From assembly GCA_009801015.1 (NCBI GenBank), contig VHZZ01017196.1:14792-36136 (forward strand): a stretch of DNA of 21,345 nucleotides, read 5' to 3'. This document shows positions 10,226-20,432 of this stretch, in pieces. Source of the stretch: Silene noctiflora. Taxonomy: Eukaryota; Streptophyta; Magnoliopsida; Caryophyllales; Caryophyllaceae. The notes under the pieces are model-generated. The model ran no database searches. It had not been told where the DNA came from and saw nothing but the letters and a program-made list of their open reading frames with translations. Both the position numbers and the translations under genes were made by a program. Numbering within the stretch: the first letter of the stretch is position 1; each line of letters opens with the position of its first letter.

Positions 10226-12854
10226 CTAAGATGATGCTTCCAAGTCGTCCTTGCTATCGTTGTTAACAAACTTCAAGTAATTCTCAATGTCTTTACCGTC
10301 TGAGCTGATATTTCTTAGATGAAACCACCTTTTGTGTGGCTTAGGCGCTCTGTCGCTGATGGCTATTGAAACGTCGTTAGGGAACAGGTTTCTGAATACA
10401 AAGGCCTGAAGCAAAGTTGTTATCAGAAGTGAAGTTACTGTGAGCGTAGATATAGCAGATAGAATGATTGCCATGGCTTGAGTCACCCCGCTTGTCACTT
10501 CGTTTGAGTATCGGATTGTAGCTATGGCTGCTCCTGTCATAGGGAATGTGTATGCCCACCATGCTAATGAGAATCTGCAATTTCATCACATAAATTAACC
10601 TCAGATATTAAAGTTCTCTGTCAGGTTTAACAGCACAGAAATACGACTTGAGCAGAGAAAGTTATGTAAGACCAGAGGTCCAGAACCCGAACTGACCAAA
10701 CATTCTTCGTAATTGGCCTGAATTGACCGAAAAGAAGTGTAAAATATAACTGAAACGACCCAAACTAAAACAAACTCGAATGAACAGATTTCTGAGTCTA
10801 TAAAACTACCTGATTCCACGGAAGAAATTGATCCGAACAGCCTGTTGAAACAAATAAGAAGAAATTGACTGTATCAGAAAGAATTCGCGTAGATAGAAGT
10901 TAGGACCATTATAAAGCAAAAAAAAAACAAGCTCACCAGTGAGAAGTAGAGGAAGAGGGCAATGAAGTAAGCAATTCGAGCTCCATAATCGAAAGAGCCT
11001 TGGATCTTAGCCCAAGCCATAGATGCGACACTAGGTGCAGCAACAAACAGGAAAAACACAGGATGTAGATCCTTAGGAAGAGTCTCATTTGTTGGAAGTC
11101 TCTGATAAAGAGTCACAAACAAGACAGTATAGTGAGCCAACCCAATCGCGAAGAAAAACAAAGGTCCTTCCTTCAGTCCCATAGATGCACCTAATAAAGC
11201 TCCTACGAAATTTCCAACAACAGACAGATGGTTTGATGGGTTCGCCACCTTAGAGAGTCTACGTTGCCCTCCTGACATCCATTGACCATAGATCTTAAGT
11301 TCGAGGCAGAGGAATGGAACCATAAACACATACCAAATGGCATGGTGAAGATTTGTAGTGACTGACGGCGGGATTCCTAGTAGTAAAAATAAGAGGGCTA
11401 TGAATGGAGCAAAGAAGAAGTTGACTCTTATTGGATGGTAGTACTCTCGGCGAACTGCCTCAAAATAGAAGGTTATCTTCAGTGCATAGATTATGGTGAC
11501 TATGATTACCAAGGCTACTGAAATATACCATAAAACAATGTTTGCAATAGGGCTAATATGTAGGAAGCTTGTGGAAGGTGAAGAAGCTAGTGTTTTCCAT
11601 AAGATGGCTTGGCTGCTCACACCGAGACAGATACCAAATGCTGAGACAGGAAATCGGAGAAGAAATGGCCATGTCTTGTCGTCAGGGAGCATCAACTGTT
11701 CTGATGGCTGCAAGGGAATACAGAACATCCAATTAATCATAGTATCATACTACTAGTCTCTAGAGAGACGGTCTCACGCATTAAAAATGTGAGGCAAACC
11801 CATTCACTCATTTAATTACACCCATAATTCCTGTAACTGATGAGTGATGGATAAATGGTGTAGTATCACATTTTTTTTTTCCATCAAACATGCATTTTAA
11901 CTGTGATCTACTAAATCCTGGTATAGGCATTGTAATCTTATACAACCTCAAAAAATGTTTAGCAGAAAGTAATCAACTTACGCGAAGAGTGTCCAACTCA
12001 GGTCCTTCAAGAGCATCAAAATACCGATCCACAGGTAACACCCCTTCAGCATCATTCCCAGCCCTGCTGCGCTCAGGTTCAGGTTCAGTAGCCTTTCCAC
12101 GAAGATGTGAGAGCTGTCTCTCGAGTTTACCAGACCACGTCTTAAAAGAATCAAATCTAGTATCCCTTAACCGATCACCATTAGGACTTCTACCTTGTGC
12201 TGAACCAGAGTACTTGTGAGGAGTGCTGGACGCACTGACACCTTCAGAGCACGTGACAGGCACAGATTTAGGCATCGGCTGAGAATAATACTTGGTTTTA
12301 ACTGTTGGCTCTAAATTCTCAGTAGGAGGAATTTCTATGACAGACATGTCTTTCGGATGATCATTGAAGTAAACTTTTCTGGGGGTCTGTAACAGCCCTG
12401 TTGGTGTTACTGGCACACTGTATGACTGTGATTGAATGCTGTCAGATTCCGCTTTTCGTCCTGCTGTTGTTTCAGTTTCCTAGTATACATCATAAACTAT
12501 GTCAGCAGCTGATTTAGAACACAACAGAATCCTAACTGATCATTTGGGTCACGTTCGGGTCTTATAATAACGTTTCTCGTAGTTCTCAAGTCGTATCAAT
12601 CAACCTTTTACCGGGTTTAGGTCAGGTTAATTCCGGTCAGTTTCCGACATCACTAGAAAAATCATTATAGGGTACAGCTGAAGCCTGAAAGATCAATTAA
12701 ATTAGGAGACATGAAAATATTCTGAACTAACATTTTCATTTCCTTCAATAATAGTATCAAAGCCGGCTAATTCAATCGTTGATATCGCTTCAAGAAGCGA
12801 TGGAATCACTTCAGTGTCCTGCTTTGTTGAAGCTGTGTGTTCTCCCATGTCCAT
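10226..12854 (-). CDS. SLAH3-like: Slow-type anion channel, SLAC1-homologue (SLAH3/SLAH2-like), gene 2 of a tandem pair
   Basis: Five coding exons: 12854-12732, 12479-11982, 11707-10937, 10841-10810 and 10574-10226 (1773 nt, 590 aa, stop TAG). Introns are GT-AG of 252, 274, 95 and 235 nt. Every splice phase matches gene 1, and exon 3 has the same 771 nt. The cytosolic N-terminus (about 1-210) carries RFDSFKTWSGKLERQL (149-164) and VDRYFDALEGPELDTLR (191-207). The membrane core has EAVRREYYHPIR (290-301), GQWMSGGQRRLSKVANPSNH (348-367) and YQRLPTNETLPKDLHPVFF (408-426). The tail contains RNISSDGKDIENYLKF, close to what I recall of Arabidopsis SLAH3, so SLAH3 is the best guess. Expected role from the family: plasma-membrane nitrate/chloride efflux under kinase control. 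The start at 12854 follows the inferred leader acceptor (exon from 12866); an in-frame ATG at 12872 lies inside the leader intron and should be removed, and 12848 is a second in-frame ATG. Both extra-long introns (1 and 4) contain GGGTC/GACCC-rich repeat debris. Confidence 0.92.
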
Positions 12855-13503
12855 AACCAAACTGTGCTGCATAAAACAGTAGCCTTTAGTTACTTTAATA
12901 CAAAGATTTTAGAGAAAGAATCTCAAAACAAACATAGTAAATGCAGTTTTCACAACTAACACTACCTTAAACTTGGAAATTCATTTAAGACTTTGTTAAG
13001 GAAAACATGTTTTTTTGAATATAAAACCGATCTTGGGACTTCAACCATCGGCTTAATCTTTTGGTTCTAGTCCAAGATCAGTTTTATATTCTAACAATAT
13101 TTCAAAATGATTTAAAAAAAACATATCTCGAGATCGTGATACTCATTACAAAGATTACCCAACCACCATAATAACAAAATCTCGGTAACAAAATGATTTA
13201 GGGTCCGTTAACATAAACCATCATACAAAACGATGTTAAAGATCGAACCCGGATGCTTAATTCAGAAGAGACTACACAGAGCACCGACAAGTAAGTTGTC
13301 TACTAAATGCTCCCAACATTCTTGAATCAATAAAGAACGTGGCCAAGAAATATACAAAATGTCACCCGTGAGTCCCGTGACAACAACAAAACCTTTGAAA
13401 TATCGTCTCAAAATGATTTGGGGTCGACAAAACACGACTAAAAACACTTCAAAACTTTAGTCGTATAGCATGTGTGATGTGTGTTAATACTTAAGAAACT
13501 TAC

Positions 13504-13580
13504 TTGGGATGCTAATTTACTTCCTTTGTTTCGTCTTAAACCCGTAAAATTCCGAGAACCCGAATGCTTGAGACTTACTG
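13504..13580 (-). other. Non-coding 5' leader exon of SLAH gene 2 (inferred)
   Basis: The minus-strand donor CCCAA|GTAAGTTT ends the exon at 13504. The acceptor TTATGCAG ends at 12867, 12 nt before the start codon, so the leader intron is about 637 nt. The arrangement and the sequence around the donor match gene 1. The leader as drawn has no ATG. The 5' limit is estimated from the TATA-like site. Confidence 0.6.
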
Positions 13581-13602
13581 AAGATTTAACTGTATGAGAC
13601 AA

Positions 13603-13615
13603 AGATATTTAGGAA
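13603..13615 (-). promoter_or_regulatory. TATA-like element of SLAH gene 2 (degenerate)
   Basis: The minus strand reads TTCCTAAATATCT, aligned with TTCCTATAAATCT of gene 1 at the same distance from the leader donor (99 against 100 bp). The TATA core has become CTAAATAT, so this promoter may be weaker. A better TATATATAAAT lies further upstream at about 13777-13787 and could serve instead with a longer leader. Confidence 0.4.
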
Positions 13616-13619
13616 TTTA

Positions 13620-14700
13620 TGCTGTTTAAATTGTTTGAATCAGCAAATATTATTCCGAGATTATGGGGTATTTTGAGTAAGAAGTAAACCAAGAAGACAG
13701 TCCACAAAACCAAGCTGTCACTTTTATTTCCGTAACAATGTATGGACCATGTGCCTTTGAGGTTTCAAGAATCTCATTTATATATAGAAACTATTTAGCC
13801 TACGCCGGAAAATTAATTATTTCCTTCCACTTGTGCAATCAAATTAAATTTTCTTTTCGTCACAATTATTGGTTTAACCAAAGTTGATTGACTTGAGTGG
13901 CAACGGCCTAATCGATAAGACTCTCATTTCTCAAACAAGTGATCAGAGTTTTGATTCTCAGATTTACCTATTAAGTTGCCGATACTCCTTGTCAACATCT
14001 TTTATATTCATTGTATGAGCTATAAAGTATAAACTCCTTTTATTTATAAGGGAGATCGAATACATTCATTTTAATTAGTAGGCTAAAACCTCTTCGATTA
14101 TTTAACTCATTGTTCAAGTATTAGATCTTGAATCTAACATCAAATTTACAGTCGGAAAACGTTAACTCATTTTCCTTAATTTTTATATTGGATGAGTTGT
14201 AAGTTTGTAACCCAATTTTAAACGCAACCTGAAATTTCAGACCTGATTTAGAACATTCAGCCTGGAATTTAATTGGGTCGTTTACAACTAGAAATTGTAG
14301 ACAAAATAATTAAAAAAATGATGGAAACCTCCGAGACGCTACATTTTTGGGATGATAGACAATAATGTAATGAACTTACGTATCGACAAAAATGATAGGT
14401 TTGAATGTTTGATAGTGAAGAACGTATTAGGTGCCAATGTACGTAGACTAATGTGTGTATTATATAATCTACAGCTGGATCAATAAGGACTTCGAAAGCT
14501 TAGTATTTTTATCAGCCCAGAGCTACCTATAACTATGTTATTTTCAAATTTCAACGTCTTAATTAGAACATTAGTAATACAAATTGTCATTTGTGACGGT
14601 CAAATAAAACCCACACGAGTAGATAAAGACAAGATATTTGTATCTGCCTAGGTACTTGTGATGGATATACTCGTTACAAGAGAGACGTATTGAATTAGTA
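13620..14700. other. Upstream region of SLAH gene 2
   Basis: No gene. Holds an alternative TATA (about 13777-13787) and a possible SINE fragment (13886-13970). The rest is AT-rich without clear structure. Confidence 0.5.
13886..13970 (+). repeat. Possible tRNA-derived SINE fragment
   Basis: TTGAGTGGCAACGG (A-box-like) and AGTTTTGATTCTC (B-box-like, compare GGTTCGATTCC) are about 50 bp apart. It sits upstream of SLAH gene 2. Boundaries and target duplication were not found, and it is not a functional tRNA gene. Confidence 0.3.
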
Positions 14701-14707
14701 ATACTCA

Positions 14708-14740
14708 CTAGTGGAGATCCCGTGCTACAACACGGTATTT
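14708..14740 (-). mobile_element. Helitron-type 3' terminus
   Basis: Read on the minus strand, a hairpin CCGTG-TTGTAG-CACGG (14735-14720) is followed after GATCTCCA by CTAG and then T. This matches the Helitron rule of a short GC hairpin a few bases before a CTRR end inserted next to T. The element body would extend to higher coordinates. I could not find a convincing 5' TC end, so its length is unknown. Confidence 0.5.
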
Positions 14741-17620
14741 TTTAGATTTGATTTATAATAAAGAGGTAGTCTTAATAAAATTATTTGCATAAATTAATTG
14801 TACTTTTAATTTAATGTTATAATGTACTAATATAATATTAGTAAGAGGTAGAAAAGAAAGTTACTACCGTCAAAACGACAGTTTAAGTTAAATTATTTAT
14901 GCCTTAAACTATTAATATCATTATACTTTACTATTAAGAATAATTTATGACATTAATAATACATTTACATTATGTAAAATGTAGTTAAAAAGCATATTAG
15001 TTTTGTAAAGAAAACCGGTAAAAACAATATTCGTATATGTATTTATGGTAGAGATTAAGAAGGTACGGGGTTTGGAATTACTATATTATTAAGAAGGTAA
15101 AGAATTTGCGAGATAATCTAAGTAAAGATTGATAAATATTAGGTAAATCATTTCAATATATATGTATTTACGTTATATACTTGTCAATTAGTGTAACTAA
15201 TTAGTGGAGTCAATTAACAATGGGTATATTTAGAAAAAAATTGGCTAGAGAATATTTAGAGAATATAAGAATTAGTCAAGAATATAACATTGAGTGCAAT
15301 TTTTCAGTACTCTTTAACATACACGGGCGGAATTTTGAGCGTGATCTTTTAAGATATGTTAATCTTTTAGTATATAGGGGATTTGGCTCGAAACACTCAG
15401 CCCAAATAAGTAAATAACTCAACCTGCACCTGAATTAAAGACACGTATATTATATATATGACTCAACCTGAATGTTAATTATCGCATACTAACCATTATC
15501 TCAAATAACTTGATAACAGCCCACTCGAAAGGATCCGACCCAAATTCTTACGAATCCAAACTGACCTAACCTGAAATTGACCTGATTGACTAGTTTAACG
15601 GGTCTAGTCATAATTCACCAAATTATATGGGCCTAATTTATTATAAACGTTTTTAGTGCTGGGTATGGTGGTATGTGATAAATACCTAACTTGAGTCATT
15701 TGAACTAACTAACTAGCCGGTCGTCACTTATTTTCACTTTTATTAATTTAATTTGGAGATCGAACTATTGTTTGTACTCGTAGTATGTAGTCGCAAATAT
15801 GTGGATGGGGAACTTAGTGGCACCTTCATCTTCTAATCTAACATCTTTTAATTTACATCTTTCAATTCTCTTTTACTTTTAAAATTTGGTATCTCGTCAT
15901 CAAGATTAGCCTTGTCACTCTTCACTAGACTAGCTTTCATCCGGTTTTCGTCTCATCTATCATATTTAACCTGTTTTAAGTCTAAGACTCATATTAGAAT
16001 TTGTGTTCATCAAGATTTACTAGCGGTTCAAGAAACTAAGTAGGAACCGTTGACTTCCTTGACTTTTTTTTTTTTTGGTTTATCACTTTAAATTTGATTT
16101 ATCCCACTAAAATTATCTTTGATAATTTTGTTACCATTTTGAACAATGATTACTTAAGTTAAAAATGAGTGAGTCTTGTACACAATAGATTCATCAGTTA
16201 ATATATTATACAACCTGTTGTAGTACAACTGGCAGTGTAGGATCGAGCTTTATATTAAAGATTCCGAGTTTTCTTTTAAAGAATGAATTTGAGCTATACC
16301 ATAAAGATTCTGAATTCACCCACTTAAACATAAAAAAATAAACTTTAAAAAAACTTAGAAAAATTACACATACACTCAGTTATATATAGGTTGATTGTAC
16401 GATATTATTATAGCATTAAAGGTATAATATTATTTGTGTAAACTCGTACATAAATTCAGATTTTTGGTTGTTTTATTTGTAAATAAATGAATGGTCGAGC
16501 AACTCGACATCGCAAGCATTGAGTCGACAACAAAGACCAATTAAAGTAAGCATCAAATTCGCATTGAGTATTGACTCAGGAAAATGACATGAACAGCGCA
16601 CATTTAGCTTGAGGTCAATCTTACTTACGTAATTTGAGGTCGTTTTCGGTTTGCAAGCTAATTTACACTATTTATCTATCTACCCAATTTTGTTGTTGTG
16701 ATTGATACCACCTCTCACTTATTTAATACATTAAGTTGTTAAGAAATTTGATTCCTAATTCTCATTAATATGTTTAGACGTTTAGTTATAAAGTTACTTG
16801 TGGAAAACCGTCATAGACAATAATATTTGTATAAAATCGCCCTTAGGTATTAAAGTTACTTTTAAAGATGGCATTAATAAATTTTGATATAAGGCATGAG
16901 TGTAGTATGAACTAGGGAAAGGGAGTAGGAAAAGACACTAACCATGCCAAAAAAAAAAAAAAAAGTTCTTCCTTGAGACATATCCCAAGGTATTTTATAA
17001 TTTCAAAAAATTTCGCTCTCATCATAAAAGATATAGAATAAACCAAGGTGATTTGAGTTGAAATGAGTTGATATAAGTAGATAAATTGGTTAAATTTCCA
17101 CCTAGATTAGATGAAACAAAATTAAATACATTTTGTGGACAAAAATTATAGTTGATACTCTTATTGGTTAAACAATAGCGAAGTAAAGATTTGACATTGG
17201 GGGTGAGGCAGAAATTTCCCTTAGAATGAACTACTAATGTAATAAAGTAAATTAGAAAAAAAAATCGAAAAAGTTTAACTAAAAACTTGAATTTTTTCAT
17301 TGTTTAGCGGAGGCTGCTTCCCATGCATACCTCCGCCACTAAATTTGGGCGACCAATTATTGAAAAGACTAAACTTTTGAAAATGTATCGTCTAGATAGT
17401 AGGTAGTAGGTACCCATGTTAATTGTGTTACAAAATGAATAATAAAAGGCTAAGGAAAGTAGGAAAGTTAGGGAGTAGAATTTTGCGAGTTGCATTGCAT
17501 GGTTGGCTGTTATTGTTGTTACTGAAAAAGGGTGTTGGGCATCACATATACATGTCATTATTATTCGTATATTCCAGCTTTCATCACCAAATCAAAAGTT
17601 GCGTAATTTCACTTTATTTG
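14741..17620. other. Gene-poor AT-rich region
   Basis: May include the body of the Helitron whose 3' end lies at 14708. ACTCAACCTG occurs twice near 15417-15475, and 15510-15620 is rich in degenerate GACC/CCTGA units. A 65-codon ORF at 15220-15417 and a 92-codon minus-strand ORF at 17022-17300 have no recognisable domains. Nothing else supportable. Confidence 0.45.
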
Positions 17621-17651
17621 AGGGCCATTGAGACTGTCTCCCAATTTGGCT

Positions 17652-17831
17652 TATAAAACCACTCTCAAAACTCTAATCAAACGTCTTTTGTCAACTCCAT
17701 TTTTTGTTCTTTTCTTTCGCACTGTCGCACTTATGTGGAAAGTCCCTTACTTTTTGCTGCTTTTTTGTCTTCTTATTATGAAAATTTTAATTCCTCTTAT
17801 ATTTCTTCATTTTGTTACAACTTGCGACTAA
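17652..17831 (+). pseudogene. TATA box plus 32-aa hydrophobic ORF: possible relic or first exon of a secreted-peptide gene
   Basis: A canonical TATAAAA (17652-17658) is followed about 75 bp later by ATG (17733) and an ORF to TAA (17831). The product begins MWKVPYFLLLFCLLIMKILI and ends FVTTCD: a charged start, a long hydrophobic stretch and a Cys, like a signal peptide. No mature peptide follows in frame. It could be an exon with an intron beyond it, a broken gene, or chance in T-rich DNA. I do not recognise a family. Confidence 0.2.
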
Positions 17832-17942
17832 ACTAGGAAAAACGTTATCGAATTTTGTTCAATTCTCAAAATGACTCTGTATGCAGTGGAACGTATGCAT
17901 TAATGTCAAAAAAAATCATCTCAATCAAAAGCTTGAACTGAA

Positions 17943-18179
17943 GATTGAAGTTATAAGATCGATTTTATACTTTAACACGCCCCTTTATACAAATTAAATG
18001 TCCGTTGGGCTTGAAGTGTGGATGCAATTGCAGTCTGCATGCCTCCCATCACTAGCGCATAATATTCCACTTTTGAAATGAGGGTGGTGAAATTTGAAAC
18101 TCGTGACTCTAATACTAAGTTAAAAAAATTATCAGTTTAGAATGATGATTAAAATTCCAAGATCAATTTTATACTTTAA
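17943..18179. repeat. 33-bp direct repeats enclosing a tRNA/PBS-like motif region
   Basis: Two copies lie at 17943-17975 and 18147-18179 (offset 204 bp). The last 21 bases, ending in TTTTATACTTTAA, differ at one position; the first 12 are more diverged. Between them is TTTGAAACTCGTGACTCTAATA, which resembles a degenerate form of the common plant repeat motif containing TCTGATACCATG, itself similar to an initiator-tRNA primer-binding site. It may be a small retrotransposon remnant; the family is not certain. Confidence 0.5.
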
Positions 18180-18316
18180 TAATTAATCAATAAAAGAAAT
18201 TAAGACTCGATAGCTAGTGTTATAGACCTTATAGTTTCTCAAAGAAGTGAGTTAAATTAGTTGAGTGTTCTTCGGAAAGAAAAAAAAAGTTGTAAATTCT
18301 TAAGAGCGTTGTGATA

Positions 18317-18409
18317 TACTTCTTTTGTCCCAATTATTTTTTTCCTTTTGTATTTTTCGTAAGAGTTGTTTTAATTAAAAGTAAACAAATAATTAGAACG
18401 AATGAAGTA
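18317..18409. mobile_element. Stowaway-like MITE (93 bp)
   Basis: The ends form an inverted repeat of about 25 bp beginning TACTTCTTTTGTCCCAATTA on the left and TACTTCATTCGTTCTAATTA on the right (reverse complement). Both are variants of the Stowaway end CTCCCTCCGTCCCAATTATT. The element is bounded by TA, the Tc1/mariner target. No coding capacity. Confidence 0.7.
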
Positions 18410-18500
18410 AATGTAAGTCTGTTGATGCAAACTTAATAATGTATAATGAAAAAAGTCACACTCTGTAATACGTGTCAAGATAAATATCGTGCCATATAAT

Positions 18501-19009
18501 AAGAGCTGGCAAACTTGACCCAACCCGACAAACCCGACTTGCCCCGCCTAAAAGCTGATCGACCTAGTAGAACCAGAAAATTTGGCCACTTGAAACGGCT
18601 CTGACACCCAATACGACCTCGATGACCAGTGACCCAATCCCGAACTCGAACCCGTCCCAACCCGATATTGATCTGATAAGATCGATGACCCCAGTTAAGC
18701 TTAATTTAATCAAATTGAAAACGCAGTGTTTATCTAGATCAATACATTTGACTTAATAACAAAGTATCTAAATCAAAATAATGGTCGAAAGCTAGACCTA
18801 ATTGTAAAAAATATAAAATAATGTGATGAAATAACTGGATTCGATAATGATTCACCTGATCTAACGCATCAATTGACCTGACCCAATAACGACCCAACTC
18901 GACTTGACCAAAAAAGGGTATGATGTCCTGATATAACCCAAACCCAATACAACGCGATTCGACTTGAAACGAACCTAATCTAACCCGACTGACCCGTTTA
19001 TCAGCAATG
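18501..19009. mobile_element. Old, decayed hAT-like element
   Basis: The left end AAGAGCTGGCAAAC and right end (reverse complement) CATTGCTGATAAAC are degenerate forms of a TAGAGCTGGCAAAC terminus. The 8-bp flanks CATATAAT (18493-18500) and TATACAAC (19010-19017) match at 5 of 8, and all three mismatches are C/T transitions. Both subterminal regions are rich in GACCC/CCCGAC units, as in the 1143-1707 element. It looks like a much older insertion. Confidence 0.55.
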
Positions 19010-19287
19010 TATACAACTATACAATATAGCATGGAATTATTACATTACTTATTTACTCCCTCTACACGTTGAACCTTTGGGCCCTTTATAATCCCAATAT
19101 GGACTGTACCTTATTTGGGCCGAAAACATTTGGTCATGTCTTCTACGTATGAAACTTGAAACTTTTATCCACTAAAAAAGGTGTTCATATGTTCCACTTT
19201 CTAGTGTTGGATATAATAGCCTCATGTCACCGTTTTGGTGGCTGATAATATAACATAACATAAAGCCATTTTCTACGGTTTGGTAAA

Positions 19288-19469
19288 TACTTTCTCCGTT
19301 CCGGTTATTTATTTAGCTTTGATTTTGACATAATTATTAAGTATATGAGAGGGGCACTTGTGATTAATGTTATTAAATGACAAGTGAATTAAGATGGGTA
19401 TGGATGATCAAATTACTCGTAAAAAACACTCTACATATAGAATGGTAAACAAATGAATAAGACACCCTA
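19288..19469. mobile_element. Stowaway-like MITE, right end uncertain
   Basis: The left end TACTTTCTCCGTTCCGGTTA continues into TTTATTTAGCTTTGA. The right end, reverse-complemented, begins TAGGGTGTCTTATTCATTTG and continues to TTTACC. A second similar right end stops at about 19502, so the terminus may be duplicated or the element may be longer. TA borders are present. Confidence 0.5.
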
Positions 19470-19502
19470 ATATTGAAAAAGTAAACAACAAATGACTAGG
19501 TA

Positions 19503-20432
19503 TTAGAAAAAAGATGGATAATTTTTTTTAGAATGTGGTTGAATCCATCATACAAGAATGAATTTTTAGATTTTTTTTTATAAATAGAAAAGCTAAAAAA
19601 CATCTAGATGATAGAATAACAACTAAGTGAGACAATCATTAAAAAAATTGTCATTTAAAATATAATAATTTAACTTTTATTTTAAATTTTAATTTTGAAG
19701 TTAAATAGAAAAGAAATGTATCCACTCTAGTCAATATTTGATAACATTTTACTAAGAAACTCAAACCATATAATTTGGGTTCGAATACAAACTTTCCCCA
19801 AAAGCAGAACGATCACATTTAATTTACCTTTACACATATTCATCATCTTCGCATTGTTCCAATAGTCAATTCATATCAATTTTAACCAAATTTAACAAAA
19901 CACATCATCTAACAAGTTGGCCTATAGTCTTACCTTGTCCTATTGAAAAACTAGGGGCCTATAATCGAATAGAATAGAGTATAATCACTGTTTTCGTGAG
20001 ATCGATAAAACATTTAACTTTATGACCAAATTGAAACACTCATATCCTATTTTTTCGAGGTGGATTCAAAGCAAGTGTTTTTCTCTCCTTTACATCTGAA
20101 CGGATTAGAGATACCTATTTTTTTTTTTCTTACATACAGAAAAAGGCTTCGTATCGAATTACCCTAGAACCCTACACAAAACAAAAAAAAGGTACATAGA
20201 GGTCAAGTCATAGTTAGGACATGCTGTTATGATACCATGCTTGCTTATTAAGGCCTACTTGTATAGTTGTATGTGACTTCTCATTTTATTTTGTAGTGCT
20301 TTATTGTTAGCATTTCCACTACCTACTATTTGAACCCATCAAAAACTAATGTTTCCCCTGCCCATCCATACAAAACCTAACCACATAACCTTCCAAAAGT
20401 TTTATCAACTAAGTGGGTATGACGGCTGAATT
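19503..20432. other. AT-rich intergenic DNA
   Basis: No gene, RNA or complete element recognised. A TTTTGTAGTG at about 20290 resembles a CACTA end but lacks a partner. GGTTCGAATAC at about 19778 resembles a pol III B box without an A box. Confidence 0.5.

Noticed and set aside
11493..12219. Two plus-strand open frames over SLAH gene 2
   Set aside because: Both are shadows of minus-strand exons 2 and 3.
12852..12872. In-frame ATG at 12872 as the start of gene 2
   Set aside because: It lies before the TTATGCAG acceptor and so inside the inferred leader intron; the 12854 start aligns with gene 1.
17022..17300. 92-codon minus-strand frame with a hydrophobic start
   Set aside because: It looks like a signal peptide at first, but the rest is low-complexity AT-rich translation and no splice or promoter context supports it.
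19770..19790. tRNA-like GGTTCGAATAC
   Set aside because: No matching A box or acceptor stem at tRNA spacing.
20283..20299. TTTTGTAGTG as a possible second CACTA terminus
   Set aside because: Only about 10 bp match, there is no matching left end or 3-bp duplication, and no subterminal repeats are present.
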